Below are positions 27,450-36,746 of a stretch of 64,000 nt of DNA, piece after piece (positions within the stretch are counted from its first letter, which is position 1; each line of letters starts with the position of its first letter). The position numbers and the translations under genes were made by a program. This stretch comes from Oceanihabitans sp. IOP_32 (lineage in GTDB: Bacteria; Bacteroidota; Bacteroidia; Flavobacteriales; Flavobacteriaceae). The stretch is from assembly GCF_009498295.1 (NCBI RefSeq), contig NZ_CP040813.1, positions 1-64,000 on the forward strand, read 5' to 3'. The notes under the pieces are model-generated. The model saw nothing but the letters and a program-made list of their open reading frames with translations, did not search any database and was not told the origin of the DNA.

Positions 27450-27737
27450 ATGAATAAAAAAACACAAGTACTATTCCCTAAACATAAGGACATTCTTAAG
27501 CAAATGGGAGAAAACATAAAACTAGCTAGAAAGAGACGTAAACTTACAACAACTCAAGTTTCTGAAAGAGCTGATATAGTTAGGAGTACATTATATCTAA
27601 TAGAAACAGGTAGTCCTAGTGTAACATTAGGCGCCTATTTCAATGTATTGAGAGTGTTAGGCTTGCAAGATGATTTCTTAAAACTAGCAGCGGATGATGA
27701 GTTTGGAAGAAAATTACAAGATTTAGACTTATTATAA
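27450..27737 (+). CDS. hipB: HipB-like XRE antitoxin/repressor
   Basis: A 95-residue XRE-family HTH protein (MGENIKLARKRRKLTTTQVSERADIVRSTLYLIETG) with a C-terminal tail. It lies 1 bp before hipA. HipB neutralises the HipA kinase and represses the operon, here through the large inverted repeat just upstream. Confidence 0.88.
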   Translation: MNKKTQVLFPKHKDILKQMGENIKLARKRRKLTTTQVSERADIVRSTLYLIETGSPSVTLGAYFNVLRVLGLQDDFLKLAADDEFGRKLQDLDLL

Positions 27738-27738
27738 A

Positions 27739-29007
27739 ATGGCAACCGGAAAATTAGACATATACGTCTTCGCGCATTGGAAACCAATGGCAGAACCCGA
27801 ATTAATAGGTATCCTTTCAGCACTAAATGCAAAAGGAAAAAAGGCCTTTAGTTTTGAGTATGATAAAAACTGGATCAAATCTAAAAACCAAATGCTATTA
27901 GATCCAGATATTCAGTTTTACGGTGGTCCACAATATCCAAATAACAAAGAAAATTTTGGTGTCTTTTTAGATAGTATGCCAGATACCTGGGGACGTACAT
28001 TAATGAAAAGAAGAGCTTCTCAAGAAGCAGCTGTAACTGGAGAAAAAGCAAAAACACTATATGAAATAGACTTTTTACTCGGTGTGTATGATGAAAGCCG
28101 AATGGGTGCATTAAGATTTAAAACAGATTTAGATGGTCCATTTTTAGATAATAACAATCTGTCTCCAACACCACCTTGGTCATCAATACGTGAACTTCAA
28201 GATGCTGCTCAAAACTTTGAAAATGATACCGAAAATGATGAAGCAAGACAATGGCTAGCTATTTTAATGGCACCTGGTTCCTCTTTGGGTGGTGCCAGAC
28301 CCAAAGCAAATATTTTAGATAACGATAAAAATTTGTGGATAGCAAAATTTCCTGCAAAAAATGATACCACAGACAAAGCTGCTTGGGAATATCTAGCATA
28401 TCAATTGGCATTAAAAGCAGGTATAAACATGTCCGAATGTAAAATCCAAAAGGTTACCGGAAATTACAATACATTTTTTACAAAACGCTTCGATAGAGAA
28501 AATGGCGAAAGAATTCATTTCGCTTCGGCTATGACCATGACTGGTAATAACGAGGTCAAAATTAGAGATCATCAAGCAAGTTATTTGGAATTAGCAGAAT
28601 TTATTCAAAATCATGGTAGTAATATAGAATGTAATCTCGAGCAACTTTGGCGCCGTATTGTTTTTAATATTGCCATTTCAAATACTGATGATCATTTACG
28701 CAATCATGGGTTTATAATTACAAATAATGGTTGGGAACTCTCCCCTGCTTACGACCTCAACCCGTCTATAGATAAAGATGGTTTAGCATTAAATATAGAT
28801 ATGGATAACAATGCATTAGATTATGATTTAGCAAAAAGTGTTGGCATATATTTTCGTTTAGATGAAAACCAAATGAACGTCATTTTAGAAGAGGTACTAA
28901 CTGCTGTTGCTTCATGGAAAGAAATGGCAACAAAAATTGGAATTCCTAATAAAGAAATAGAACTTATGGAAAAAGCATTTAATCTCTATCCTAAAAATAA
29001 CCAATAA
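27739..29007 (+). CDS. hipA: HipA-family Ser/Thr kinase toxin
   Basis: A 422-residue protein in full HipA form. The N-terminal HipA_N domain (about 1-110, FGVFLDSMPDTWGRTLMKRR) is followed by the kinase core. LLGVYDESRMGALRF and GSSLGGARPKA form the nucleotide and P-loop-like region. NTDDHLRNHGF is the catalytic HxxN segment and SPAYDLNPS the metal-binding Asp. HipA of E. coli phosphorylates glutamyl-tRNA synthetase; the target here is unknown. All key motifs are intact. The module sits inside the mobile element and could stabilise it. Confidence 0.92.
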   Translation: MATGKLDIYVFAHWKPMAEPELIGILSALNAKGKKAFSFEYDKNWIKSKNQMLLDPDIQFYGGPQYPNNKENFGVFLDSMPDTWGRTLMKRRASQEAAVTGEKAKTLYEIDFLLGVYDESRMGALRFKTDLDGPFLDNNNLSPTPPWSSIRELQDAAQNFENDTENDEARQWLAILMAPGSSLGGARPKANILDNDKNLWIAKFPAKNDTTDKAAWEYLAYQLALKAGINMSECKIQKVTGNYNTFFTKRFDRENGERIHFASAMTMTGNNEVKIRDHQASYLELAEFIQNHGSNIECNLEQLWRRIVFNIAISNTDDHLRNHGFIITNNGWELSPAYDLNPSIDKDGLALNIDMDNNALDYDLAKSVGIYFRLDENQMNVILEEVLTAVASWKEMATKIGIPNKEIELMEKAFNLYPKNNQ

Positions 29008-29038
29008 CCATCAACAGATAACTGACCAATGATTAAAC

Positions 29039-29096
29039 TACACCCTTTAAGGTATAAAAACAACACAAACACAGAATTTACACCCATTAAGGTATA
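29039..29096 (+). promoter_or_regulatory. Paired direct repeats ahead of the second HipB-like gene
   Basis: TACACCCTTTAAGGTATA (29039-29056) and the same 18-mer with one change (29079-29096) are exactly 40 bp apart. They end 5 bp before the 29102 start. The placement suggests a two-site operator for the 81-residue regulator. Confidence 0.6.
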
Positions 29097-29101
29097 ATAT
29101 T

Positions 29102-29347
29102 ATGGACTTGGATAAAGAAAACCCCATAGCCCAATTTATGAGGGAGAATCGTAAAAAAGCAAATCTAACACAAGTTGAGTTGTCGGACATCACTGGTCTG
29201 GGGCTTCGTTTTATTCGCGAACTCGAACAAGGCAAATCTAACCTAATGTTAAGTAAGGTAAATCAATTGCTACTTTTTTTCGGACATAAATTATCTCCAA
29301 CACCATTATCTAAATTAGATAGAGAAAAGTTAGCGGGAGAATTATAG
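29102..29347 (+). CDS. Second HipB-like XRE regulator (y4mF type), no partner kinase
   Basis: An 81-residue HTH protein (REELEQ-type core: ANLTQVELSDITGLGLRFIRELEQGKSNLMLSKVNQLLLFFGHKL). This form is normally encoded before a HipA N-terminal domain. Here the next gene is unrelated, and the complete hipBA lies upstream. It is either an orphan antitoxin left after loss of its toxin or an extra regulator of the hipA region. Confidence 0.8.
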   Translation: MDLDKENPIAQFMRENRKKANLTQVELSDITGLGLRFIRELEQGKSNLMLSKVNQLLLFFGHKLSPTPLSKLDREKLAGEL

Positions 29348-29479
29348 AATAATTTATATCAGTGTTCAATACTTTTTGATGTTCATTGACACTGAACATT
29401 GTAAATTTATGAACAAGTCAACAGAACAATTCAATTTTAATAGTAAATTGTATTCCTTTTAATTTAATAACCTCATCCT

Positions 29480-29878
29480 ATGGAAGCTCAACAATTGGTA
29501 CACAAAATCGCAACGACTGAAGAAACAAAATCCTACCTCATGCTGGTTCTTGATGCCTTCCAAAATATGGATTACCACAAGCTAAACGATTTGTTAGATG
29601 AAGAAGCTTATTACGAAGACATGAAAAAAACAGCGTTCATCTATAAGCAAATGCAAATCTTTAAAGAACTTCGAAAAAAAGAAGATACATATTTAAATCT
29701 TTCAACAAATATTTGCACAGGCTGTTTATGCAATGATCCGCAACCAGTTTTTGTGTTCACTGGCAATAATTCTGGTCTTAAATATGCCATAATTATAGAA
29801 TTCACAGAAGGTGAAATAACAGATATTTATAGATGTTCTGAACAATCAGACTGGTTAGACGGCATGATGCCTTTTTAA
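29480..29878 (+). CDS. Conserved-looking hypothetical protein
   Basis: A 132-residue soluble protein I do not recognise. The N-terminal two-thirds is helical (ETKSYLMLVLDAFQNMDYHKLNDLLDEEAYYEDM), like NTF2/SnoaL-type small domains. It has a Cys cluster CTGCLC in the middle and an acidic, aromatic C-terminus (SDWLDGMMPF). It stands between the second HipB-like gene and the BREX operon. Codon use looks like its neighbours, so I take it as real. Confidence 0.6.
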   Translation: MEAQQLVHKIATTEETKSYLMLVLDAFQNMDYHKLNDLLDEEAYYEDMKKTAFIYKQMQIFKELRKKEDTYLNLSTNICTGCLCNDPQPVFVFTGNNSGLKYAIIIEFTEGEITDIYRCSEQSDWLDGMMPF

Positions 29879-29968
29879 ACTTCAAAGTACTTATTTAATA
29901 TAATCCTTCAAGTCTCTAATTTTTAAAAATAAGTGAGACAAATACTATTTTATATAATCTCAATTTCA

Positions 29969-29976
29969 TAAATTTG
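29969..29976 (+). promoter_or_regulatory. -7 element of the BREX operon
   Basis: TAAATTTG matches TAnnTTTG, 37 bases before the start of the small XRE gene that leads the operon. The -33 box would be degenerate (TTTT). Confidence 0.45.
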
Positions 29977-30012
29977 ATGTGAAGGCAAACTTTAATTTTT
30001 ATTAAACTCAAT

Positions 30013-30189
30013 ATGCTTAAAGAACTTTTAAAATTGAAAGGAGTAAAACAAAAATGGCTCGCAAAAAAAATCGGTGTTAGTGAAGTAACCGTGAGCAATT
30101 GGGTAAAAGAGAAATCAATTCCGAGTGATAAAAATTATCAAAAAATTAGTGAAGCCTTGAATATTCCATTAAAAGATTTAACGAATTAA
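30013..30189 (+). CDS. Small XRE-type regulator leading the BREX operon
   Basis: A 58-residue Cro-like HTH protein: LKELLKLKGVKQKWLAKKIG, then the recognition helix VSEVTVSNWVKE. Its stop codon overlaps the brxA start by one base (TAATG), so the two are translationally coupled. Described BREX regulators (BrxR) are larger WYL-domain proteins; this is a minimal HTH protein. Position makes it the likely transcriptional regulator of the BREX operon, or a leader that sets brxA translation. Confidence 0.75.
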   Translation: MLKELLKLKGVKQKWLAKKIGVSEVTVSNWVKEKSIPSDKNYQKISEALNIPLKDLTN

Positions 30190-30800
30190 TGGTGGCGGAT
30201 AATAAATACAAATTCTCATTTACAGCAGCGTCTTTAAGAACTAAAGACCTTGTTATGGTCGCATTACGGAAATCCTCAAAAAATACTGCCGATCTGGAGC
30301 TAACTTTAGGCAATGGAAAATCGGCAACAGGTAAACGTTTATTAGTAGAATTAGAAAATTGGATAAGTACATTAACAGAACATCAAATAGAGGTACTTCA
30401 AAACGGTAGTTTTAAATCTCAAAACGAAATAGCCTTTTTAGCAGTATGTAAATACTTGGACTTTATACGTGATTTCGTTATAGAAGTCATCAGAGAAAAA
30501 TATATAGTATTTGATTATGAGCTAACAGATGGCGACTATTTGTCTTTTTTTAGACGAAAAGCAGAATTTCACCCAGAGATGGATGATCTAACAGAAATAA
30601 CACAAAAGAAAATCAAACAAGTCACCTTTAAAATGCTTGAGCAAGCAGGCATCATAAATAGTGTCAAGTCAAGAATCATTCAACCTCAATTGATAGAATC
30701 AGACACGCAAAAGGCAATAATGAGTGATAATCCAGAATTATTAAAAGTGTTTCTGTATTCAGATATAGACATACAAAGATTACAGGAAGCCTATGAATAG
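30189..30800 (+). CDS. brxA: BREX protein BrxA (DUF1819)
   Basis: A 203-residue DUF1819 protein, a small helical component of type 1 BREX with reported DNA-binding, NusB-like folding in other species. The typical opening YKFSFTAASLRTKDLVMVA is present, as is FLAVCKYLDFIRDFVIEVIREKY and the segment DYLSFFRRKAEFHPEMD. It starts on the last base of the regulator stop codon and overlaps brxB by 8 bp. It is needed for phage defence in studied type 1 systems, but its exact job is unresolved. Confidence 0.9.
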   Translation: MVADNKYKFSFTAASLRTKDLVMVALRKSSKNTADLELTLGNGKSATGKRLLVELENWISTLTEHQIEVLQNGSFKSQNEIAFLAVCKYLDFIRDFVIEVIREKYIVFDYELTDGDYLSFFRRKAEFHPEMDDLTEITQKKIKQVTFKMLEQAGIINSVKSRIIQPQLIESDTQKAIMSDNPELLKVFLYSDIDIQRLQEAYE

Positions 30801-31377
30801 CTTAAACAAAAAATTTGAACACTTATACGGTGTTATTTCTTCGTCCAATTTTCTAAATAAAGAATCATTAGGTGGTGAAATACCTTTTTTTATTGCAGCT
30901 TATGATGCCGAACAGGAATTAGACTGCAGAGAAGAAATAAAACTATTAAAAAGAAAACTCGAAAATTCCGGTATTGAAATTTTAGAACTGAACTTATACG
31001 ACCTTACCTGCGAAATCCTCGAAGCAAAAGGCGGTATGGAACGTATGTTTAAAATTGAAAAAGTAAAAAGCAAAGACAAGTTTTTACGGGCTCTCCAATC
31101 GTCTTTAAACATTCATCAAGTATTAATGCCCCTAATTAAACAGAAAATTGAAGCAAGTAATGCAAAGGTATATTTCCTAACAGGCATTGGCTTGGTGTTT
31201 CCATTTATACGCTCACATAACGTATTGAACAATTTACAAAATATTGCAAAAGAAGCACCTACAGTCGCTTTTTTTCCGGGAGAATATAATGGCCATTCGT
31301 TAAATCTATTTGGCAAACTAAAAGACGATAATTATTACAGAGCATTTAATATTTTTAAAATAGAAGCAAAAATATGA
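30793..31377 (+). CDS. brxB: BREX protein BrxB (DUF1788)
   Basis: A 194-residue DUF1788 protein. The family pattern is present: GEIPFFIAAYDAEQE near the start, KVYFLTGIGLVFPFIRSHNVLNNL in the middle and FFPGEYNGHSLNLFGKLKDDNYYRAF at the end. It overlaps brxA by 8 bp and brxC by 4 bp (ATGA), a tightly coupled cluster. BrxB is a core BREX component thought to bridge other Brx proteins; no enzyme motif is seen. Confidence 0.93.
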   Translation: MNSLNKKFEHLYGVISSSNFLNKESLGGEIPFFIAAYDAEQELDCREEIKLLKRKLENSGIEILELNLYDLTCEILEAKGGMERMFKIEKVKSKDKFLRALQSSLNIHQVLMPLIKQKIEASNAKVYFLTGIGLVFPFIRSHNVLNNLQNIAKEAPTVAFFPGEYNGHSLNLFGKLKDDNYYRAFNIFKIEAKI

Positions 31378-34300
31378 TCAAAGATTTTTTTGAAAAGGAT
31401 ATAAACAGATCTATCGAAACGGTTATCAAAGCAGACGATCGCGACCATATCGCAACTGAGGTTACCGAATACGTTATAACAGACGAAATTGCTAAAAAAA
31501 TAAGAGACTTTTTTCAAGCCTACAATGATTATGCTGGTGCCAATGGGGTTTGGATTTCTGGTTTCTTCGGTAGTGGTAAATCTCATTTATTAAAAATGAT
31601 TTCCTATGTACTAGAAAACAAACAATACGATGGATATCATTCTGGCGAATTGTTTGCAGAAAAGGTAGACGACGATGCCATGTTAAAAGCCGATATTTTA
31701 AACGCAACACGTATTCCGTCAGAGTCTGTACTATTCAACATAGATCAACAAGCACAAATTACCAGTAAAGAAGACGCTAATGCCATTCTTGCTGTTTTCT
31801 ATAAAGTATTCTATGACCATTTGGGCTATTACGGATTTCAACCGCATGTAGCAGAGTTTGAAATGTGGTTAGATAGCAAAGGTAAATACGAAGCTTTTAA
31901 AGCAGAGTATGAAAAAGTAAACGGTATTACTTGGGAAGTAGATCGATTAGAATATTTTGTTGTTGAGGTGAAAGATATTTTAGCATCAATTTTTAATGAA
32001 AGTCCTGATAAATATGAAAATATCCTTGATGAATTAGAAGACAGAAACAAGCAATCTATTGAAGATTTTTGTAATCGTGTAAAAAGCTACATTGACACGA
32101 AACCCAAAGGCTTCCGTTTAAATTTCTTTGTAGATGAGGTTGGCCAGTATATAAGCGACAACACAAAGCTTATGCTTAACTTGCAAACTATTGCAGAAAC
32201 TTTAGCAACCAAAACCAAAGGAAACTCTTGGATATTAGTGACCTCGCAAGAAGATATGGAAACGGTTGTTGGTGATATGAACAAAAGCCAGCAAAACGAC
32301 TTTTCGCGTATCCAAGCACGTTTTAAAATAAAAATACCATTAACCTCTGCCAATGTTGATGAGGTGATAGAAAAACGATTGCTTCACAAAAAAGATACCT
32401 ATCAAAAGCAATTGGAAAAAGCCCATAAAACCAATGCGGCTCATTTACAATCGCTTTTGTCTTTTTCTGAAGCTGGCGTACAGTTTAAAGGGTTTAAAAG
32501 CGATAAGGATTTTGCAAATAAATTTCCATTTGCACCCTATCAGTTCGATTTATTTCAACAATGTCGTATTGCTTTATCAAACCACAATGCCTTTCAAGGA
32601 AAACATGCTTCCGTAGGAGAACGCTCTATGTTAGGCGTGTTTCAACAAGTCATTCAAGCTATTGAAAAAAGAGATGAAAACGCTCTGGTTAGTTTTGATT
32701 TAATGTTTCAAGGTATCCGTAACGAATTGCGTGGAGACATCCAGCAATCACTACAATTGGGTGAGCGCCAACTAAACGACCCATTCGAAATCAAAGTGTT
32801 AAAAACGCTCTTTTTAGTAAAATACTTCAACAGCTTTAAAACCACCAAACGCAATATTTCGGTGTTATTGATAGATGATATCAATGTCGATTTAAAAGCA
32901 CACGAAGAAAAAATTGAGAAAGCGCTAACCGTTTTAGAAAACCAAAGTTACGTGCAACGTAATGGTGACATCTACGAGTTTTTAACCGATGATGAAAAGG
33001 ATATTGAAGAAGAAATTAAAAATACAGACATTGATGATCAGGCAGTAACCACCTTATTAAAGGAAATTCTGTTTGATGAGATTATCAAAGACAATCGTAT
33101 CACCTACCTAGACAACAAGCAAGCCTACGATTTTACCAGTAAAATAAACGGAACCATATTAGGTCGCGAAAAAGAACTGGAAATTGAAATCATAACCGAC
33201 GATTTCGAAAACAACGAAACCTACATTCAATCGCAAACTATGGGTAGTACTGCCATGAAGTTGTTATTGTCGCCCAACCCAACCTTTATGCGCGATATAC
33301 GCATGTACATAAAAACAGCAAAGTACGAAAGGCAAAATCGTGGTAACAGTACCAGTCCACAAGTAGCACGTATTTTACAGGAAAAATCTATTCAAAACGT
33401 TACACGTAAAAAGAACTTAATCACATTGGCAAACAAAGCATTGGCAGAATCGAATGCTTTTGTAAATGGTAGCAAATTGGAAGCATCTTCTACAGCCGAT
33501 GGTAAAACCAAAGTCATTAACGTATTTCAAAATTTAGTGGCTGCTGTATATCCTAATTTACGTATGCTTAAAGGTGTAGCGTTTACAGAAGATACCATTA
33601 AAACAACCATACATTCCAAACAAGACGATTTATTTTCTGGTGATGACGCTACGATGTCCGAAGCTGAAACAGAAATATTAAGTCTCATCAACAGGCGTAA
33701 AAAACAAAGTGACCGTACATCATTAAACGATGTGAAAAATGAGTTTATTAAAAAACCGTATGGTTGGTATCCTAATGCAGTGTGGACCACCATTGCAAAA
33801 TTGTATAAACGTGGTAAAATAGAATTAACGCAAAATGCTAATTTATTAGAAAATGATGAGGTGTTAAACGCCCTATTAAACAGCTCAAACCATGGCAATA
33901 CTTTATTAGAACCGCAAGCAACTTTTAATGATGCTTCTGTAAAAAAATTAAAAGACATCTATAAAGATGCGTTTGATGAAAGCTGCGCCTTTCGTGAAGC
34001 TAAAGATGTAGCGACTGCTTTTAAAGAAAAACTAAAAGACATGTCCATACAAGTTAATCAACTGTTAGCAAGTAAACGAGACTATCCATTTTTAAGCAGT
34101 TTAGAACCCTTTGCAGACCAGTTAACAAAATGGTCAAAAAAAGAATATGCCTATTTCTTAATCAATACTAACGATTTTGAAGATGCTTTACTAGATACTA
34201 AAGAAGATCTGCTAGATCCTATCAAGCGATTTATGAATGGTGAGCAGCGTAATATTTACGACCAGGTTAAAAAATTACTCGATGGTAATACAGCTAATTT

Positions 34301-34847
34301 CGATTACATTCAAGGCGATGAACTAGAAGTTCTTAAAACCTTACTCGCAAGTAACACGCCCTACAAAGGCAATGGCGTACAGTTAGCTAAAGCAGCCAAA
34401 GATCAATTAGCAACTAAAGTATTAACGCTAATTGAAGAAGAAAAGGAAAAGGCGACTAAAAAAGCAGAAGACTTAATTACAGACATTACTTCACGTAAAG
34501 AATACAAGGCGTTAGAGACTGCACAACAACAGCAAACTATTACTGGTTTAGAGCAACGTAAAAAAGCCTTAAAAGACGAGCGCTTTATCGCTAACATCCG
34601 CCAGAGTTACAATCAGTTATCCGAGTTGCATACTGCTGCCTTAAACCTTATGGCGACTTATTTAGCGAAACCACAAGAAGATGGTAAAGCAGCAGAACCA
34701 ACTACAAAATACATTCGTAGGTCTAACGTGCATATCGATTTTGATAAAAAAGAACTGCATACCGAAGCCGATGTATTAGAATATATAGAAGCGGTTAAAG
34801 AAGCCTATTTAAAAAGAATAAAAGACAATATTAGAATAACACTATAA
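31374..34847 (+). CDS. brxC: BREX P-loop protein BrxC
   Basis: An 1157-residue ATPase, the large core protein of type 1 BREX. Walker A is SGFFGSGKSHLL (about 62-73), right after a 60-residue N-terminal region. FRLNFFVDEVGQYI is the Walker B-like stretch and NSWILVTSQEDM a sensor. The C-terminal third is rich in coiled coil (EEEKEKATKKAEDL). BrxC is thought to use ATP to assemble or move the BREX complex on DNA. Full length, with no break. Confidence 0.95.
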   Translation: MIKDFFEKDINRSIETVIKADDRDHIATEVTEYVITDEIAKKIRDFFQAYNDYAGANGVWISGFFGSGKSHLLKMISYVLENKQYDGYHSGELFAEKVDDDAMLKADILNATRIPSESVLFNIDQQAQITSKEDANAILAVFYKVFYDHLGYYGFQPHVAEFEMWLDSKGKYEAFKAEYEKVNGITWEVDRLEYFVVEVKDILASIFNESPDKYENILDELEDRNKQSIEDFCNRVKSYIDTKPKGFRLNFFVDEVGQYISDNTKLMLNLQTIAETLATKTKGNSWILVTSQEDMETVVGDMNKSQQNDFSRIQARFKIKIPLTSANVDEVIEKRLLHKKDTYQKQLEKAHKTNAAHLQSLLSFSEAGVQFKGFKSDKDFANKFPFAPYQFDLFQQCRIALSNHNAFQGKHASVGERSMLGVFQQVIQAIEKRDENALVSFDLMFQGIRNELRGDIQQSLQLGERQLNDPFEIKVLKTLFLVKYFNSFKTTKRNISVLLIDDINVDLKAHEEKIEKALTVLENQSYVQRNGDIYEFLTDDEKDIEEEIKNTDIDDQAVTTLLKEILFDEIIKDNRITYLDNKQAYDFTSKINGTILGREKELEIEIITDDFENNETYIQSQTMGSTAMKLLLSPNPTFMRDIRMYIKTAKYERQNRGNSTSPQVARILQEKSIQNVTRKKNLITLANKALAESNAFVNGSKLEASSTADGKTKVINVFQNLVAAVYPNLRMLKGVAFTEDTIKTTIHSKQDDLFSGDDATMSEAETEILSLINRRKKQSDRTSLNDVKNEFIKKPYGWYPNAVWTTIAKLYKRGKIELTQNANLLENDEVLNALLNSSNHGNTLLEPQATFNDASVKKLKDIYKDAFDESCAFREAKDVATAFKEKLKDMSIQVNQLLASKRDYPFLSSLEPFADQLTKWSKKEYAYFLINTNDFEDALLDTKEDLLDPIKRFMNGEQRNIYDQVKKLLDGNTANFDYIQGDELEVLKTLLASNTPYKGNGVQLAKAAKDQLATKVLTLIEEEKEKATKKAEDLITDITSRKEYKALETAQQQQTITGLEQRKKALKDERFIANIRQSYNQLSELHTAALNLMATYLAKPQEDGKAAEPTTKYIRRSNVHIDFDKKELHTEADVLEYIEAVKEAYLKRIKDNIRITL

Positions 34848-34869
34848 CCAATCAACTGAACCGTTTCCA

Positions 34870-36717
34870 ATGGAAAAAAAAACATTATCAAATATTTTAG
34901 AGGGGAAAATACTCAAAATACCAGACTATCAAAGAGGTTATGCTTGGGAAGAACAACAATGGAAAGATTTTGTTCAAGATATAGATGCTTTAATTGATGA
35001 TAAAATTGTAAATCATTATACAGGCACCATTGTTATTTATCAACCTAAAGAAAAGCCTACAGAATATTATGGAATTGATAGACTGGAACTAGTTGATGTT
35101 GTAGATGGCCAACAACGATTAACAACGTCAAGTCTTTATTTATCTATTATATTGAAAGAATTAATAAAGCAAGGAGAAAAAGATTATGACACTAAATTAC
35201 CGCTTTTGTTTTCCGGAACTAAAAGTCGTCTTATTTTAAATAACGATACTTCAGATTTCTTTTTTGACCTTATCTCAAAAGGTACGACAAACGTTGCTGC
35301 AATAACGGTGCATCAAAAAAGACTTTTAGAGGCTCACAATTATCTTAAATCACATATTCAACAGCAATTAGATTCAAAAGGTACTGAAGGTGTAAGTTAT
35401 CTAAAAGATGTATTTGATGCTATTATACGCAAACTTAATTTTTCGTTTTATCCTATTGAAGTTGAGAGTGAAATTGGGATGACATTTGAACTAATGAATT
35501 CCAGAGGGAAAGGACTTTCAGCGTTAGAGTTATTAAAAAACTACCTGATGCATTGGGTGTATAGAAATATCACACAAGAAAACGAAAAAGAGGATGTTAC
35601 CAATACGATTAATAAATCTTGGAAAGAAGTATATACCAATATTGCAAAATGTAACGGTAGCGAAAATCAATGTTTAAGAATAGCGTGGACTTTATATCAT
35701 TCGCACACACCAAAAAACTGGAAGGGTTATAAAGGCTTTAAGGACAATGATGTTATTCCGTTAAGAGACTTTTCAATAAAAACGAAAGCAGATACCCAAC
35801 AGTTTATAAACCAGTTTACTTATGGATTAGCAGAAATTTCTATGCATTATGCTGCTATTATACAGCCTTCCAAAAGTTCACCAATTATAGACGAATTTAA
35901 ATGGTTAACTAAAATTAAAAATGCGGGTAACATAGCAAATTTTTTACCACTTATGGTAGCTACTCGTTTAGGTGTTGTTGCAGATGAAATCCCTCATGAC
36001 AAATATATTAACTTACTAAAAGCATTAGAACTATTTTCGTATCGCGTGTTTTTGTGGCAAGGGAAACGTAGTAATGCAGGACTCTCTAAATTTTACAGAT
36101 GGGCAGATGATATTTTCTCTAAAAAACATGATATTGAAGCAGTAACTGAATGGATTTTAGGTACCATTAATTGGTATTCTAATGAAAATAGCTTTAGAAA
36201 AGAACTTAAAGAAGATTTTTACGATTGGTATCATTGGAGACGATTATTACGATATACATTGTATGAATACGAACTGGATTTACTCACAGAAGAGGGAAAA
36301 GGCGCTAAACCTAAACTAGCTTGGGATGATTTAACCGATGCCACTTTTGAGCATATTTTACCACAAACACCAAAAGAGGATTCTATATGGAAACAACAAT
36401 GGACAGATGAAGACATTGAAACCTATCTACACGACATCTCAAACATTGTTTTAACCAAAGACAATTCTCATTATTTAAATTTCGAGTTTTCCAGAAAGAA
36501 GGGAGAAGCAGGAATAGGACATTGCTATGCCAATTCAGACATACGACAAGAACGTAAAATTGCAGAGTTTGCAGATTGGACACCAGAAAGCTGTAAACAA
36601 AGAAAAGATACACTTAATAAATGGATTATAGATAGATGGGGAATAGACCAACATTATAAAGTACCTAAAGAGATAGAAGATATTGAAGAGGAAGAAGAAA
36701 TTTTAGAAACTGTTTAG
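34870..36717 (+). CDS. GmrSD/BrxU-like nuclease (DUF262-DUF1524) inside the BREX operon
   Basis: A 615-residue two-domain protein. The N-terminal DUF262 domain has IPDYQRGYAWEEQQW (17-31) and the ParB/Srx-like catalytic motif VDGQQRLTT (78-86). The C-terminal DUF1524 His-Me nuclease has FEHILPQTP (H495) with DISNIVLTKDNSHYLNFEFS. This is the architecture of GmrSD and of BrxU, type IV restriction enzymes that cut modified phage DNA with NTP help. It sits between brxC and pglX, 22 bp after brxC. Both catalytic motifs are intact. Confidence 0.9.
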   Translation: MEKKTLSNILEGKILKIPDYQRGYAWEEQQWKDFVQDIDALIDDKIVNHYTGTIVIYQPKEKPTEYYGIDRLELVDVVDGQQRLTTSSLYLSIILKELIKQGEKDYDTKLPLLFSGTKSRLILNNDTSDFFFDLISKGTTNVAAITVHQKRLLEAHNYLKSHIQQQLDSKGTEGVSYLKDVFDAIIRKLNFSFYPIEVESEIGMTFELMNSRGKGLSALELLKNYLMHWVYRNITQENEKEDVTNTINKSWKEVYTNIAKCNGSENQCLRIAWTLYHSHTPKNWKGYKGFKDNDVIPLRDFSIKTKADTQQFINQFTYGLAEISMHYAAIIQPSKSSPIIDEFKWLTKIKNAGNIANFLPLMVATRLGVVADEIPHDKYINLLKALELFSYRVFLWQGKRSNAGLSKFYRWADDIFSKKHDIEAVTEWILGTINWYSNENSFRKELKEDFYDWYHWRRLLRYTLYEYELDLLTEEGKGAKPKLAWDDLTDATFEHILPQTPKEDSIWKQQWTDEDIETYLHDISNIVLTKDNSHYLNFEFSRKKGEAGIGHCYANSDIRQERKIAEFADWTPESCKQRKDTLNKWIIDRWGIDQHYKVPKEIEDIEEEEEILETV

Positions 36718-36746
36718 CCATTACCATCAATTTAAAGAACGTATTA

